Positions 17,914 through 29,190 are shown, counted from the stretch's first letter. The stretch is DNA of 64,000 nucleotides from Paenibacillus mendelii (GCF_024498075.1 NZ_JANHOF010000002.1:416431-480430), one strand, 5' to 3'. The notes: generated by a model not told the origin, from the sequence alone. A program made the numbers and translations.

Positions 17914-19191
17914 TTAGGAATGATGACTTTCAATGTCCGCACCCAGCTGCTGCAGCTTCTCAATGATGTTCTCGTAGCCGCGCTCAATTTGGCTTACATT
18001 GCCGACGACCGTCGTTCCTTGCGCAACCAATCCCGCTAGGACGCAAGCGGCGCCGCCTCGAAGATCCGTTGCGTTCACATCGGTGCCAAGCAGCGGTATG
18101 CCGCCTTCGACAATGGCCGTATTCCCGAACGAATAGATGTTTCCGCCGAACTTCTTCAGTTCGTCGACATATTTGAATCGTTCCGTGAATCGCAAGTCAG
18201 TTATTGTGCTTTTACCGTCTACGACAAAAGCCAGCGCTGCGAAGATCGGCTGCATGTCGGAGTTGATGCCGGGATACGGAGCCGTGAACAAATCGAACGA
18301 TTTCTTCGTTTTTTTGCCCGATGCGTAAACCGCGCCTCCCCACTCGAACACTTCGACGCCGATTTCGCGCAAATGCCGGACATCTTCTTTAATGAAGTCC
18401 AGGGAAAAGTCAGGGATGCATACTTCCCCACCAGTCATCGCCGATGCGATGATGTAGGTGACGGCCTCGTCCCAGCCCGGCATAACCGAGTATCGCACGC
18501 CGCCCTTGATCTTGTTGGCGCCTTTTATGGTCACGACCCGGTTGGAGCACTCCACATTGGCCCCCATCAGGTTCATCAGCTTTGCCATCTCCATGATTTC
18601 CGGACGCGTGTTGGCGTTCAGAATCGTCGTTTCACCTTCGGCAATCGCGGCTGCGATCATAATATTTTCGGTACCCGAGGTTGTCGGCAAGTAAAATTCG
18701 ATTTGGGCGCCTACGTTGCCTTTCGACGTAACGAGGATGCCTTCTTCGGTTTCTTCTACGGTCGAGCCTAATTTGCTTAAGCCCATCAGATGCAGATCAT
18801 ATTTGCGGTCGCCGATTTTGCATCCGCCCGGCATCGGAAGCAGCAGCTCCGACCCGAAAGCCGAGGCCAAGCCGAGCAGCAGCAGAGAGTAACGGATTTC
18901 GCTGGCAATCGGGTTAACCGCCGTGTTCGGGAAGCTCCCCCTGGCGCAGGAAACGGTATTCCCGTCCACCTGAATGTACGCGCCCGCTTCGCTTAAGATT
19001 TGAATCAATATTTTGACATCCCGCAAATTAACCGGAACATTATCGAGCACGGTCGGCTCCTCGCCCAGGCAAGCTGCCGCGATCATGGGAAGTGCGGCGT
19101 TCTTGGCACCCGATAAACGCACCGTTCCGGAGAGGGTATTCCCGCCTTTCACCACGAATGTTTTGCTTTGCGTCAATGTCGTAACCATCAT
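17914..19191 (-). CDS. MurA-family UDP-GlcNAc enolpyruvyltransferase inside the exopolysaccharide operon
   Basis: About 425 residues, full MurA length. All key positions look intact: K and N in SGAKNAAL, catalytic C and R in GGCKIGDR, D in PGINSDMQP and R in DLRGGAA. The loop after the catalytic Cys reads KIGDRKYDLH, where MurA usually has AIGxRPVDLH, so it is a divergent paralogue. Known family chemistry transfers enolpyruvate from PEP to UDP-GlcNAc. Inference: it makes a lactyl- or pyruvyl-bearing sugar for the polymer, or is a spare copy of MurA. Start ATG 19191 or 19188, after AGGAG. Confidence 0.85.
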   Translation of the reverse strand: MMVTTLTQSKTFVVKGGNTLSGTVRLSGAKNAALPMIAAACLGEEPTVLDNVPVNLRDVKILIQILSEAGAYIQVDGNTVSCARGSFPNTAVNPIASEIRYSLLLLGLASAFGSELLLPMPGGCKIGDRKYDLHLMGLSKLGSTVEETEEGILVTSKGNVGAQIEFYLPTTSGTENIMIAAAIAEGETTILNANTRPEIMEMAKLMNLMGANVECSNRVVTIKGANKIKGGVRYSVMPGWDEAVTYIIASAMTGGEVCIPDFSLDFIKEDVRHLREIGVEVFEWGGAVYASGKKTKKSFDLFTAPYPGINSDMQPIFAALAFVVDGKSTITDLRFTERFKYVDELKKFGGNIYSFGNTAIVEGGIPLLGTDVNATDLRGGAACVLAGLVAQGTTVVGNVSQIERGYENIIEKLQQLGADIESHHS

Positions 19192-19229
19192 ATACACTCC
19201 TATCCGAATTTAAATCTATCTTTATGCTA

Positions 19230-20465
19230 CTAGATGGACAACAACAGCTTTCTGTACTTCTCGAGCGACAATTCGCGCCGCAGATGCTCTTCCAGATAGG
19301 CACGCCCCCGAGCGCCGAATTCTGCCAGTTGATTCGGATTGAGGCTTTGCAAATAGCGAATTTGCCGGATCGCGCTCTCGTAATCCTGCGGTTCGGCCAC
19401 GACCCCGCATTGGCTCTCCTGAATAAGGCGATGGGCTTCGCTTTCGCTTTCGAGTATGCCTAATACAGGCTTCCCGGCAGCCATGACGCCGTATATTTTG
19501 CTTGGCACCGAAACCCCTTTAATACCTTTCTGGTTCACGACCAGATGGACGTCGGCAGCGTTTAACGAGTACTTCAAGCTTTCTTTCGGTTGATAGGGCA
19601 GGAAATGCACCTGCGTTAATCCGTGCTGGCTCGCGTAATCCTGCATTTGCTTCTTCACGGCGCCTTCGCCGATAAAGACGAAGAGGAGATCTTTGATGTT
19701 ATTGAACTCTCTGGTCATCTTGATCAAATTTTCCAGATCGTAGTAGAGTCCCAAATTTCCTGAATACATGATGATGAACTTGTCTTTCCAGCCGTTCTCT
19801 TCAATGAACGCCGCTACTTTCGGATGCTGCTTCGTAAGCGGAACGATTTCTTGTTCATTCGTCCAATTGTTGATCACGGAGTTCTCCGTAACCTTCTGGT
19901 TGTTAAACCGTTTGAACAGCGTCTGCTGCATATCCTGGCCGACGATAATGACGTGATCGGCCCATTTGCAATTGAGGGTATCCATCCATTTGGCCGCTTT
20001 GAAGACCAGTTTGTTCTTCGTAAAGCCGACCGCTTCCGCCTGCTCCGGATTAAAATCCTGGATGTTGTAAATATGCTTCGACCGTTTCAGAACTTTACCG
20101 ATAGTGCCGATCAGCCCTCCTAATATCGGAGGTTGAGATATCGTGTAAATGTAGTCAACATTTTTTTGCCGAAGCACCAGCAGATTCGCATAAAAGAAGT
20201 AGGTTGCAATATACCGAAGCCTGCTCAACTTGTTTTGTTTATCCACTTCGGGAAGACGGATTCGGATAATATTGATATTTTCCAGCCGGTCATGCACGAT
20301 CCGCTTCCCCTCTTCATTCTTCTCGCCCGCATAGCCGGGCTGTTGAGCAATGACGGTGATATTGAAGTCGTGCTGCAGGTGCAGGCATAATTCCGTCAAC
20401 AATTGACCTGTAGAAGCGTAGTCCGGATAAAAATAATTAATAACAAAGACAATATTACGCTTCAT
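19230..20465 (-). CDS. Family 4 glycosyltransferase, WbuB-like
   Basis: The start MKRNIVFVINYFYPDYASTGQLLTELC with FNITVIAQQPGYAG matches WbuB/WcaI-type GT4 enzymes. The C-terminal half has the E-x7-E block seen as GVSVPSKIYGVMAAGKPVLGI (donor binding). ATG 20465 follows GAGG by 7 bases; an upstream ATG at 20504 lies inside the preceding gene. 411 residues, cytoplasmic or membrane-associated. Confidence 0.83.
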   Translation of the reverse strand: MKRNIVFVINYFYPDYASTGQLLTELCLHLQHDFNITVIAQQPGYAGEKNEEGKRIVHDRLENINIIRIRLPEVDKQNKLSRLRYIATYFFYANLLVLRQKNVDYIYTISQPPILGGLIGTIGKVLKRSKHIYNIQDFNPEQAEAVGFTKNKLVFKAAKWMDTLNCKWADHVIIVGQDMQQTLFKRFNNQKVTENSVINNWTNEQEIVPLTKQHPKVAAFIEENGWKDKFIIMYSGNLGLYYDLENLIKMTREFNNIKDLLFVFIGEGAVKKQMQDYASQHGLTQVHFLPYQPKESLKYSLNAADVHLVVNQKGIKGVSVPSKIYGVMAAGKPVLGILESESEAHRLIQESQCGVVAEPQDYESAIRQIRYLQSLNPNQLAEFGARGRAYLEEHLRRELSLEKYRKLLLSI

Positions 20466-20493
20466 GCCATGACCTCTTTCATCATTCACTCTT

Positions 20494-21558
20494 TCAGACC
20501 TCATCCATTATGACTTCCAGTCTCTTGATGTAGTCGATTTCCTTGAATTTGGCAAGCGCCGTCCTTCGGTTCTCGTTCGCGAAATCGATCAACTTCCGAT
20601 TATCAGCAAGCAAATTCTTGACGACGGTCACGATTTCCTCTGGCGATCTCTGTTTGACCAAATATCCGTTATCCGAAGAGACAATGTCCGGTATTCCGGC
20701 ATGATTCGTCGAAATAATGGTTAGCCCGTTACCCATCGCTTCGATGATGGATATCGGTTGTCCTTCGATTGGATAATACGTCGGTAGCGCGAACACATCA
20801 CTTCGCGAAAGCAAGTCCTTCTTCGCGTCTCCCGAAACGATGCCATGATACTGGACATAGCCTTCCAGACCGTTATGCTTCACATAATTAAAAAATTCGG
20901 CCTTGTCGGTTTCGTTGAAAAATTTTCCAGCAAAATGAAATACGACTCTTTCACTCCGAAGCGCTTTGGCCGCGCGAAGCAGCTCGAAATAACCTTTACT
21001 TTTAATAAAATTACTCAAGTAGAGAATTTCCAACCGGTTTTTCCCTTCTGCAAGAAGGGAAAGTTTACGCTTGAACTCCAGTTCGCTTAGCAGCGATTCG
21101 TCTTCGATGCAATTCTCGCATATTCGAACCTTCTGGGGGATTAACACATCATCAAACAGGTCCTGCAGCCTCTTGCTCAATACGATCATGACATCGATTC
21201 GCGAAATCAGCTTTTTGTTCAGCAGACGCTGAAGGGGATTAAACCGTTTGTAGAGCTCCTTATAATAGCCGCCGTGATAATGAATGACGACCTTCTTCTT
21301 TTTCCGTAAGAGCCGCCAAAGTATAAACATGTCTCTAAGGTTGCCGAATTTCGAATGTGAAATGGTGAAGTAATACACGTCCGCATCGATTTGTTCCACC
21401 TTGCCCAGATGGCCCGCAATTTTCTTGTTGTTCGTGATGTCGACGAAGGATAAATCAAACTTCTCATTAAAATACTTGGAGTCGATGATCGTCTGCAGCG
21501 CCTTGGATAACCCGTGTATCGGCGGCGGAAATTGCCCTACTAAACAAATTCTCTTCAT
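20494..21558 (-). CDS. Family 4 glycosyltransferase
   Basis: GT-B enzyme of 354 residues. The N-terminal MKRICLVGQFPPPIHGLSKAL contains the acceptor-side G-Q-F-P-P-P-x-H-G loop; the C-terminal donor block is EGQPISIIEAMGNGLTIISTNHAGIPDIV. ATG 21558 is 5 bases after GGTGAGG. It sits next to another GT4 gene and the polymerase gene, so it probably adds an inner sugar of the repeat unit. Confidence 0.83.
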   Translation of the reverse strand: MKRICLVGQFPPPIHGLSKALQTIIDSKYFNEKFDLSFVDITNNKKIAGHLGKVEQIDADVYYFTISHSKFGNLRDMFILWRLLRKKKKVVIHYHGGYYKELYKRFNPLQRLLNKKLISRIDVMIVLSKRLQDLFDDVLIPQKVRICENCIEDESLLSELEFKRKLSLLAEGKNRLEILYLSNFIKSKGYFELLRAAKALRSERVVFHFAGKFFNETDKAEFFNYVKHNGLEGYVQYHGIVSGDAKKDLLSRSDVFALPTYYPIEGQPISIIEAMGNGLTIISTNHAGIPDIVSSDNGYLVKQRSPEEIVTVVKNLLADNRKLIDFANENRRTALAKFKEIDYIKRLEVIMDEV

Positions 21559-21591
21559 AAATGCCTCACCTTGGATCATGGATTACGGAAT

Positions 21592-23888
<2,297 letters not shown>

Positions 23889-23903
23889 TTATTCCTCCAA
23901 TGA

Positions 23904-24851
23904 CTAAGCTATGGTTTGATATTCTTTCCGGAACTCGGCATATACGGCTTTCAGCCCGTCTTCCAGCGATATTTTGGCTTGCCATCCCAACGCGTTGATT
24001 TTGGTCACGTCGACTAATTTTCTTGGCGTGCCGTCCGGAATCGATGGGTTGAATGCGATGCCGCCTTCATACCCGACGACCGATTTGATTAGTTCCGCCA
24101 ATTCTTTTATTGAAATGTCATGACCTACGCCGATATTCACGATCTCGCCGTCTTCGTAATGCGCCATCAGGAACAAGCACGCATCCGCCAGATCATCGGA
24201 GTGAAGAAATTCCCGCTTCGGATTTCCCGAACCCCATACTTCAACGGTCTTAGAATTGCTTTCCTTTGCCTCGTGAAACTTTCGCAGCAAGGCAGGCAAG
24301 ACATGCGACGATTTCAAATCGAAGTTGTCGTTCGGCCCATACATATTCGTAGGCATAACCGAAATGAACTTCGTCCCGTACTGACGGTTATAGGATTGAC
24401 ACATGTTTATGCCGGCAATTTTCGCAATGGCATACGGCTGGTTTGTCGGCTCCAATTCGCCTGTGAGCAAATACTCTTCTTTGAGCGGCTGAGGGGCGAA
24501 TTTCGGATAAATACAAGTCGAACCCAGGAAAAGCAATTTGCTGACATCCGTTTGATAGGCCGCATCGATGACATTGGTTTGGATCAGTAAATTATCCCGG
24601 ATAAAATCGGCCGGATAATCATTGTTTGCTGCAATCCCGCCGACTTTAGCCGCAGCCAAAAAAACATAGTCGATTCGCTCTTCTTCGAAAAAGGCGAGCA
24701 CCTGCTGCCGATCTCTTAAATCGAGCTCAGAGCTTGAGTGATAAACGAGATTTTTGAAGCCCTTATTTACCAGCGCTCTCAAAATAGCCGAACCGACCAA
24801 ACCTTTATGGCCTGCCACATAGATTTTGGAATTAATCTCCAATATAGACAC
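23904..24851 (-). CDS. fcl: GDP-L-fucose synthase
   Basis: The epimerase-reductase converts the Gmd product to GDP-L-fucose. Features: NADPH loop GHKGLVGSA, LFLGSTCIYP, catalytic Y-x3-K (YAIAK) and the MYGPNDNFD block. 315 residues is full length. It lies 18 bases upstream of gmd, so fucose is expected in the polymer. Confidence 0.93.
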   Translation of the reverse strand: MSILEINSKIYVAGHKGLVGSAILRALVNKGFKNLVYHSSSELDLRDRQQVLAFFEEERIDYVFLAAAKVGGIAANNDYPADFIRDNLLIQTNVIDAAYQTDVSKLLFLGSTCIYPKFAPQPLKEEYLLTGELEPTNQPYAIAKIAGINMCQSYNRQYGTKFISVMPTNMYGPNDNFDLKSSHVLPALLRKFHEAKESNSKTVEVWGSGNPKREFLHSDDLADACLFLMAHYEDGEIVNIGVGHDISIKELAELIKSVVGYEGGIAFNPSIPDGTPRKLVDVTKINALGWQAKISLEDGLKAVYAEFRKEYQTIA

Positions 24852-24866
24852 CTCAATTTTGTTGTC

Positions 24867-25565
24867 CTAGAATGCGTCTTTCGAGCCGAATAAGACTTTG
24901 ACCGTTTTGAATATGATCTTGAAATCATAGATTAAACTTCTTCTTTCGATATACCTCAAGTCCAGTTCAACCATATCTTTGAAACTCAACTCGTTTCGCC
25001 CGCTGACCTGCCACAGCCCGGTACAGCCTGGGGTTACTTTCAATCGGAGCTTGTCATAATTGGTGTACTCCGCCACTTCTCTGGGCAAAGGAGGTCTTGG
25101 ACCGACAAGAGACATGTCGCCGCGGATGACATTCCAGAGCTGGGGCAATTCATCCAAGCTTGTCTTACGAATAAATTTACCGATCTTCGTAATGCGAGGA
25201 TCTTCTTTCATCTTGAACATCGCGCCACTGACTTCGTTTTGTTCCAACAAATCGTTGAGGAGCTCTTCAGCATTGAACACCATGGACCGAAACTTATACA
25301 TTTTAAACGGCTTTTCGTTCTTTCCGAGTCTTGTCTGATGGAAGAAAATCGTCCCTTTGGGATCTTCCAGTTTAATCAACAAAGCGATAACGACGAGTGC
25401 AGGAAGCAAGAATAGCAAGCCTATAAAGGCACATATAATATCGATGGCGCGCTTGGCCATCAAGTACAAACGTAAAGTTCGCCTTCTTTCTATTCCGTAA
25501 GTTGTATAACGGGGTCCGCCCTCCAAGAGAGCCTCTACTTCTTTTCTTTGGGGCGATGGAGCCAT
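24867..25565 (-). CDS. Undecaprenyl-phosphate sugar-phosphate transferase (initiating enzyme)
   Basis: 232 residues of the bacterial sugar transferase family: one N-terminal membrane segment (about 42-64), then FHQTRLGKNEKPFKMYKFRSM, KTSLDELPQLWNVIRGDMSLVGPRP and TPGCTGLWQVSGRN. It moves the first sugar-1-phosphate onto undecaprenyl phosphate and so starts repeat-unit synthesis. It lacks the long N-terminal helices of WcaJ, being the short EpsL-like form. Confidence 0.9.
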   Translation of the reverse strand: MAPSPQRKEVEALLEGGPRYTTYGIERRRTLRLYLMAKRAIDIICAFIGLLFLLPALVVIALLIKLEDPKGTIFFHQTRLGKNEKPFKMYKFRSMVFNAEELLNDLLEQNEVSGAMFKMKEDPRITKIGKFIRKTSLDELPQLWNVIRGDMSLVGPRPPLPREVAEYTNYDKLRLKVTPGCTGLWQVSGRNELSFKDMVELDLRYIERRSLIYDFKIIFKTVKVLFGSKDAF

Positions 25566-25579
25566 CGCAAATCACCTCA

Positions 25580-26470
25580 TTATCGAATAATCTTGTTAGA
25601 ATGTTCACGTTCAACGATTTCTTCCAAGGCCATCAGCAACGGTGCCCTCAATTCTTTATTTTTAAGCGCAAAATCCAACGTCGTCTTTATAAATCCCAAT
25701 TTCTCTCCTACGTCGTAACGGGTTCCTTCAAAATCATAGGCGTACACGCCTTGGAACTCGTTTAACCGTTGAATGGCGTCGGTCAATTGAATTTCTCCGC
25801 CTGCGCCTTTCTCGTGTTTTCCCAGGAATTCAAAAATTTCCGGCGTCAAAACATAACGGCCCATAATCGCCAAATTCGATGGTGCCGTTCCCAGCTTCGG
25901 TTTTTCGACAAAGCGGTTTACTTGGCATAGATTCCCAACCGCATCGATCGGATCTACGATCCCGTAACGTTCGGTTTGTTCAAACGACACGGCTTGAACG
26001 CCGATGACGGATCGTTCCGTTCGTTCATATTGATTAATCAACTGCTTTATGCATGGCACTTCCGAGATGACGATGTCGTCACCAAGCAAGACCGCGAATG
26101 GTTCATCGCCGATGAAGTTGCGTGCGCACCATACGGCATGTCCTAATCCTTTAGCTTCTTTTTGTCTTATGTAATGAATATCGACGTTCGATGATTTTTG
26201 AACTTCTTCCAGTAATCCGTATTTCCCCTTTTCCATCAGATTTTGTTCCAATTCAAAGGCGATATCGAAATGGTCTTCAATCGCACGTTTTCCTTTACCG
26301 GTAACGATAATGATATCCTCGATCCCGGATGCGATGGCTTCCTCGACGATATACTGTATGGTTGGTTTATCAACAATTGGCAGCATTTCTTTCGGCATCG
26401 CTTTGGTAGCCGGGAGAAACCGAGTTCCTAAACCTGCAGCCGGTATAATCGCTTTGCGTACTTTTTTCAT
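25580..26470 (-). CDS. galU: UTP-glucose-1-phosphate uridylyltransferase
   Basis: 296 residues, full length: [43 protein letters not shown], and RFVEKPKLG. It supplies UDP-glucose for Ugd and the glycosyltransferases. It is the first gene past the EAR-like RNA and the terminator hairpin at 26527-26582, so it and everything downstream should depend on antitermination. Confidence 0.93.
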   Translation of the reverse strand: MKKVRKAIIPAAGLGTRFLPATKAMPKEMLPIVDKPTIQYIVEEAIASGIEDIIIVTGKGKRAIEDHFDIAFELEQNLMEKGKYGLLEEVQKSSNVDIHYIRQKEAKGLGHAVWCARNFIGDEPFAVLLGDDIVISEVPCIKQLINQYERTERSVIGVQAVSFEQTERYGIVDPIDAVGNLCQVNRFVEKPKLGTAPSNLAIMGRYVLTPEIFEFLGKHEKGAGGEIQLTDAIQRLNEFQGVYAYDFEGTRYDVGEKLGFIKTTLDFALKNKELRAPLLMALEEIVEREHSNKIIR

Positions 26471-26526
26471 TCATCTCACCCTATCCTATTTTTTATTTAT
26501 ATATATATATTTGTTGAGTCTGGATG

Positions 26527-26582
26527 CTAAAAAATCGAGCTATCGATTTTGCAGAGTCGAAATCGATAGCTCGATTTTTTAG
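26527..26582 (-). terminator. Strong hairpin terminator inside the exopolysaccharide operon
   Basis: Perfect 23-bp arms, CTAAAAAATCGAGCTATCG... (26527-26549) and its complement (26560-26582), with a 10-base loop and terminal U and A runs, so it can work in either direction. It lies 4 bases after the EAR-like RNA and 57 bases before galU, where it would cut off transcription unless RNA polymerase has been modified. Confidence 0.85.
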
Positions 26583-26585
26583 ATA

Positions 26586-26692
26586 AGGGCATTCAACCCA
26601 TCCTCACGTCATACCCTTGACAATAAATGTCTAAGGTCAATTAACCCACAGCATGACCGAGTGCCTACAGAGATAAAGGTGCAGTAGACATT
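26586..26692 (-). ncRNA. EAR-like antitermination RNA candidate
   Basis: The 236-base gap between the kinase gene and galU folds, on the minus strand, into an outer stem AATGTCTA/TAGACATT (26692-26685 with 26633-26626) and a second stem AGGGTAT/ATGCCCT (26617-26611 with 26592-26586) enclosing GTGAGGATGGGTTG. EAR RNA of Bacillales sits in the same place in the B. subtilis eps operon, after epsB and before epsC, and lets polymerase ignore later terminators. The position, the two stems and the following terminator agree. I could not test it against the covariance model. Confidence 0.65.
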
Positions 26693-26706
26693 ACCTCTAA
26701 AGCTAC

Positions 26707-27375
26707 TTACTTCCCATAAGTATAGTGAAGTTTCGCCTTAACATTTTTACGATTGATCTGGTTAAATACGACGCCGATCAAACGGGCATTAACATGCTCC
26801 AAGCTCACTTTCGCCTTTTTGACCAATTCTCGATCGACTTTGCCAGCAATAACGACCATGACGACTCCATCGCAAATCGTACTCACAACAAGACCATCAG
26901 TTGCGGCCAATACCGGAGGGGTGTCGAACAGAATGATGTCGTATTGTTCTCTCCATTCAATCAATAAATCGCGCATCATGTCCGAACCCAACATTTCCAG
27001 TGAGTCAGGTCCGCTGGTAATGAGTGATAAACGTTGCACGTTCGTTTCCTTCACAACTTCTCGCCAGTTATTCTGGCCGGCCAGAACACTCGATAATCCC
27101 ACGCGATTCGCCATCGTGAAGACTTGGTGAAGAGTCGGATTTTTCGAATCCGCGTCAATCAGCAATACCTTCTTGCCTTCTTTGGCATAAGCGATGGCCA
27201 GGTTGCCGACTGTCGTCGTTCTGCCCTCGCCTCTCGTAGCCGAGGTAACCATGAGCACTTTCATTTGATGTTCGATGGATGAAAATTGAATGTTGGTTCG
27301 TAAAGTTCGATACGATTCGGAGATTGGAGAAGTGGGGTTAAATAAGGGAATCTTTTCATTGATTGATTGTCGCAT
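26707..27375 (-). CDS. EpsB/CapB-type bacterial tyrosine kinase
   Basis: Cytoplasmic BY-kinase: SYRTLRTNIQFSS, a Walker A region TRGEGRTTT, Walker A' LLIDADSKNP and Walker B IILFDTPP. The Walker A lysine expected in GEGKTT is arginine (codon AGA), which is unusual. The C-terminal tail has only two tyrosines (YTY) instead of a full cluster. The start is taken as ATG 27375 after AGGTGAAGG, overlapping the end of the modulator gene; GTG 27387 is an alternative. It controls polymer length with the membrane modulator encoded just upstream. Confidence 0.85.
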   Translation of the reverse strand: MRQSINEKIPLFNPTSPISESYRTLRTNIQFSSIEHQMKVLMVTSATRGEGRTTTVGNLAIAYAKEGKKVLLIDADSKNPTLHQVFTMANRVGLSSVLAGQNNWREVVKETNVQRLSLITSGPDSLEMLGSDMMRDLLIEWREQYDIILFDTPPVLAATDGLVVSTICDGVVMVVIAGKVDRELVKKAKVSLEHVNARLIGVVFNQINRKNVKAKLHYTYGK

Positions 27376-28102
27376 AGTTTCCTTCACCTACTATCTGCTT
27401 TTTCGCATTTAACGGTTCACTGCGGTCCACTTTGCTGAACTTCGTCACGACCGCCAACATCGGAAGCCCTAGATCGTTCTCCAGCTCGGCTTCGGTTCTA
27501 TAGGTATTGTCCAAATAATCCAGAAGAAATACGATTCCGAGCGCAATGATTAGGGAGACGATAAAACTGATCAACAAATTCGATACGGGATTCGTGCTTA
27601 ACGGACCCACATTATCATCTACAATGGCTTCATTTAAAACCATCACGTTATCGACTTTCATGATGACCGGAACTTCTTTCTTAAAAACGCGAGAAATCGC
27701 ATTAACACTTTTGGCTGCTTTCTCGTAAGAAGTATCCTTATAAAACAAGTTCATGATTTGAGAATTATTAGCCGATGTAATAGAAATTTTAGCCGCCAAT
27801 TCTCTGGCCGTGACATTTAAATCAGGGTATTTCTCGACCACTTTGTTCATAATCGCTGCTGACCTGATAATTTCTTTATAGGAATTTATCATCATGATAT
27901 TCGACTGTATGAGGCTCGCATTTGGCAATACTATGGCTTCCCCCGTTGCGGTTTGATTCACAACTAATTTTGCATTCGCAATGTAAGTGGGAGTCGTCAT
28001 GTAATAGCTTCTGATAGCCGTAACGGCACATGCAGCTATGACGATTATTGCAACTAGCCAAAACTTTTTTTGGATGATTTTGAAGTAATGTTTTAATTCC
28101 AC
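27356..28102 (-). CDS. Wzz/EpsA-type chain-length regulator and kinase modulator
   Basis: The start is GTG 28102, 8 bases after GGAGG, giving MELKHYFKIIQKKFW, the usual EpsA/YveK opening. The in-frame ATG at 28117 has no ribosome site. Two membrane helices (about 13-37 and 175-197) flank an external Wzz loop; the short cytoplasmic tail activates the BY-kinase encoded next, whose gene it overlaps by 20 bases. About 248 residues. First gene of the exopolysaccharide operon. Confidence 0.9.
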   Translation of the reverse strand: MELKHYFKIIQKKFWLVAIIVIAACAVTAIRSYYMTTPTYIANAKLVVNQTATGEAIVLPNASLIQSNIMMINSYKEIIRSAAIMNKVVEKYPDLNVTARELAAKISITSANNSQIMNLFYKDTSYEKAAKSVNAISRVFKKEVPVIMKVDNVMVLNEAIVDDNVGPLSTNPVSNLLISFIVSLIIALGIVFLLDYLDNTYRTEAELENDLGLPMLAVVTKFSKVDRSEPLNAKKQIVGEGNYATINQ

Positions 28103-28324
28103 TTTTTGAGCCTCCATCGTTTCTTTATTAGTTCCCCTGCTGCAATACGCGGCTAAACAAAGGTCCTGAGGTTAACTCTTTCGTACCAACACCACCCAAC
28201 CGGTCTAAAAATAATTTCATCAAAAGTACGCGAATCAACAGGGTATAATATATTGAGTAATATTTTGTTAAGACGTAGTGGGAGCGCGATTAAACAGATG
28301 CAATTGTGGAGAAAATATCGTGTA

Positions 28325-28382
28325 TGATACGATATGTATCACTTGCAGTTTTTACTTTACGATACAGATCGTAACATGTCAA
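28325..28382 (-). promoter_or_regulatory. Exopolysaccharide promoter with two Xre-type operators
   Basis: Minus-strand -35 TTGACA (28382-28377), 17-base spacer and -10 TAAAGT (28359-28354). Operator 1, GTTAC-GATCT-GTATC (28375-28361), fills the spacer. Operator 2, TGATAC-ATATC-GTATCA on this strand (28341-28325), falls just after the -10, across the start point. A further half-site GTTACAATAT is at 28399-28408. The leader to the first gene is about 240 bases. A weaker promoter (TTAACA near 28270-28265) may lie downstream. The region also separates the operon from the divergent repressor gene. Confidence 0.72.
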
Positions 28383-28490
28383 CCCCTTTTTCATGCTTGT
28401 TACAATATTGCGACGTTTTGTTTCATTGAATGCAATTGGTTGCATTTCGTATTAATATGAGAATGGCAGTAGTTATTTAGGAGGCGTTGT

Positions 28491-28859
28491 ATGAACATTG
28501 GTAGCCGGATTGCGAAATTGAGGGATGATCGGGGGTGGACTCAAGAACAGACAGCTGCATCTCTTGGGATCTCACGTGCTGCTTTATCACACTACGAGAA
28601 AAACCGCAGGGAACCAGATTCCGAGACATTATCCAAATTCGCCGACTTGTTTCACGTCTCTGTGGACTATTTGGTCGGACGAACAAAAGCGCCTCAAAGC
28701 ATATTAGATGGACCGATACGTGAATTCGTCGACCAGTTGGAATTGTCGAACGAGGATCTGTTAAAACAATTTGATCTCACAATAGATGGACGAAAATTGA
28801 CTCCCGAGGAAGCACGGCGCTTCATCGCGTTTGTACGTGCAGAACGCACCATGGAGTGA
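28491..28859 (+). CDS. Xre-family repressor of the exopolysaccharide/lasso locus
   Basis: 122 residues. The N-terminal helix-turn-helix (about 5-60) reads IAKLRDDRGWTQEQTAASLGISRAALSHYEKNRREP. The C-terminal part (about 75-120) includes LTPEEARRFIAFVRAERTME and probably makes dimers. ATG 28491 follows AGGAGG by 6 bases. It is divergent from the exopolysaccharide operon, with two GATAC-N5-GTATC-type operators between. Inference: it binds these, its own promoter region and the lasso and beta-helix promoters. SinR plays the analogous part in B. subtilis, but this protein is not SinR by sequence. Confidence 0.85.
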   Translation: MNIGSRIAKLRDDRGWTQEQTAASLGISRAALSHYEKNRREPDSETLSKFADLFHVSVDYLVGRTKAPQSILDGPIREFVDQLELSNEDLLKQFDLTIDGRKLTPEEARRFIAFVRAERTME

Positions 28860-28882
28860 TTCAATTTGTATCCGTCAGACAT

Positions 28883-28922
28883 AAAACCATAGTCATGGCT
28901 GCCCGCCGACTATGGTTTTATT
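28883..28922 (+). terminator. Terminator of the Xre repressor gene
   Basis: 12-bp arms AAAACCATAGTC (28883-28894) and GACTATGGTTTT (28908-28919), loop 13 bases, ending in T residues. It lies 24 bases past the stop and also faces the converging small gene. Confidence 0.85.
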
Positions 28923-28932
28923 CGGGAATGTA

Positions 28933-29070
28933 CTATTCATTGTGTAGAGGGGGTAAATCCTTAGGCCATCTTGCGCGATCAATTCCAAGCTGCTCTAGAA
29001 TCGTGAGGACATCCAGCTCGACAACAGCTTGGGGAGTTTGTTCTTCTTTCAGCTGATCGTTTCTACTCAT
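28933..29070 (-). CDS. Small protein A with LEQLGI-N4-W motif
   Basis: A 45-residue frame begins at ATG 29070 with AGGAG 8 bases upstream and ends at 28933. The middle reads VVELDVLTILEQLGIDRARW, a likely amphipathic helix ending in tryptophan. It shares LEQLGI, four residues, then W with the neighbouring small protein at 29191-29358. I do not recognise a family. Being beside and convergent with the Xre repressor gene, it may be an antirepressor in the manner of SinI, though it does not resemble SinI. Confidence 0.6.
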   Translation of the reverse strand: MSRNDQLKEEQTPQAVVELDVLTILEQLGIDRARWPKDLPPLHNE

Positions 29071-29190
29071 CTCTCCGACTCCTAGTCACACATACTCAAT
29101 TTTATGTAATCAATTCCTCGCCATAACCTAAATTATAGCGATGTTATCACACAGAATCTGTCAGTTGGTCGGCACTATTCTTTACTATTA

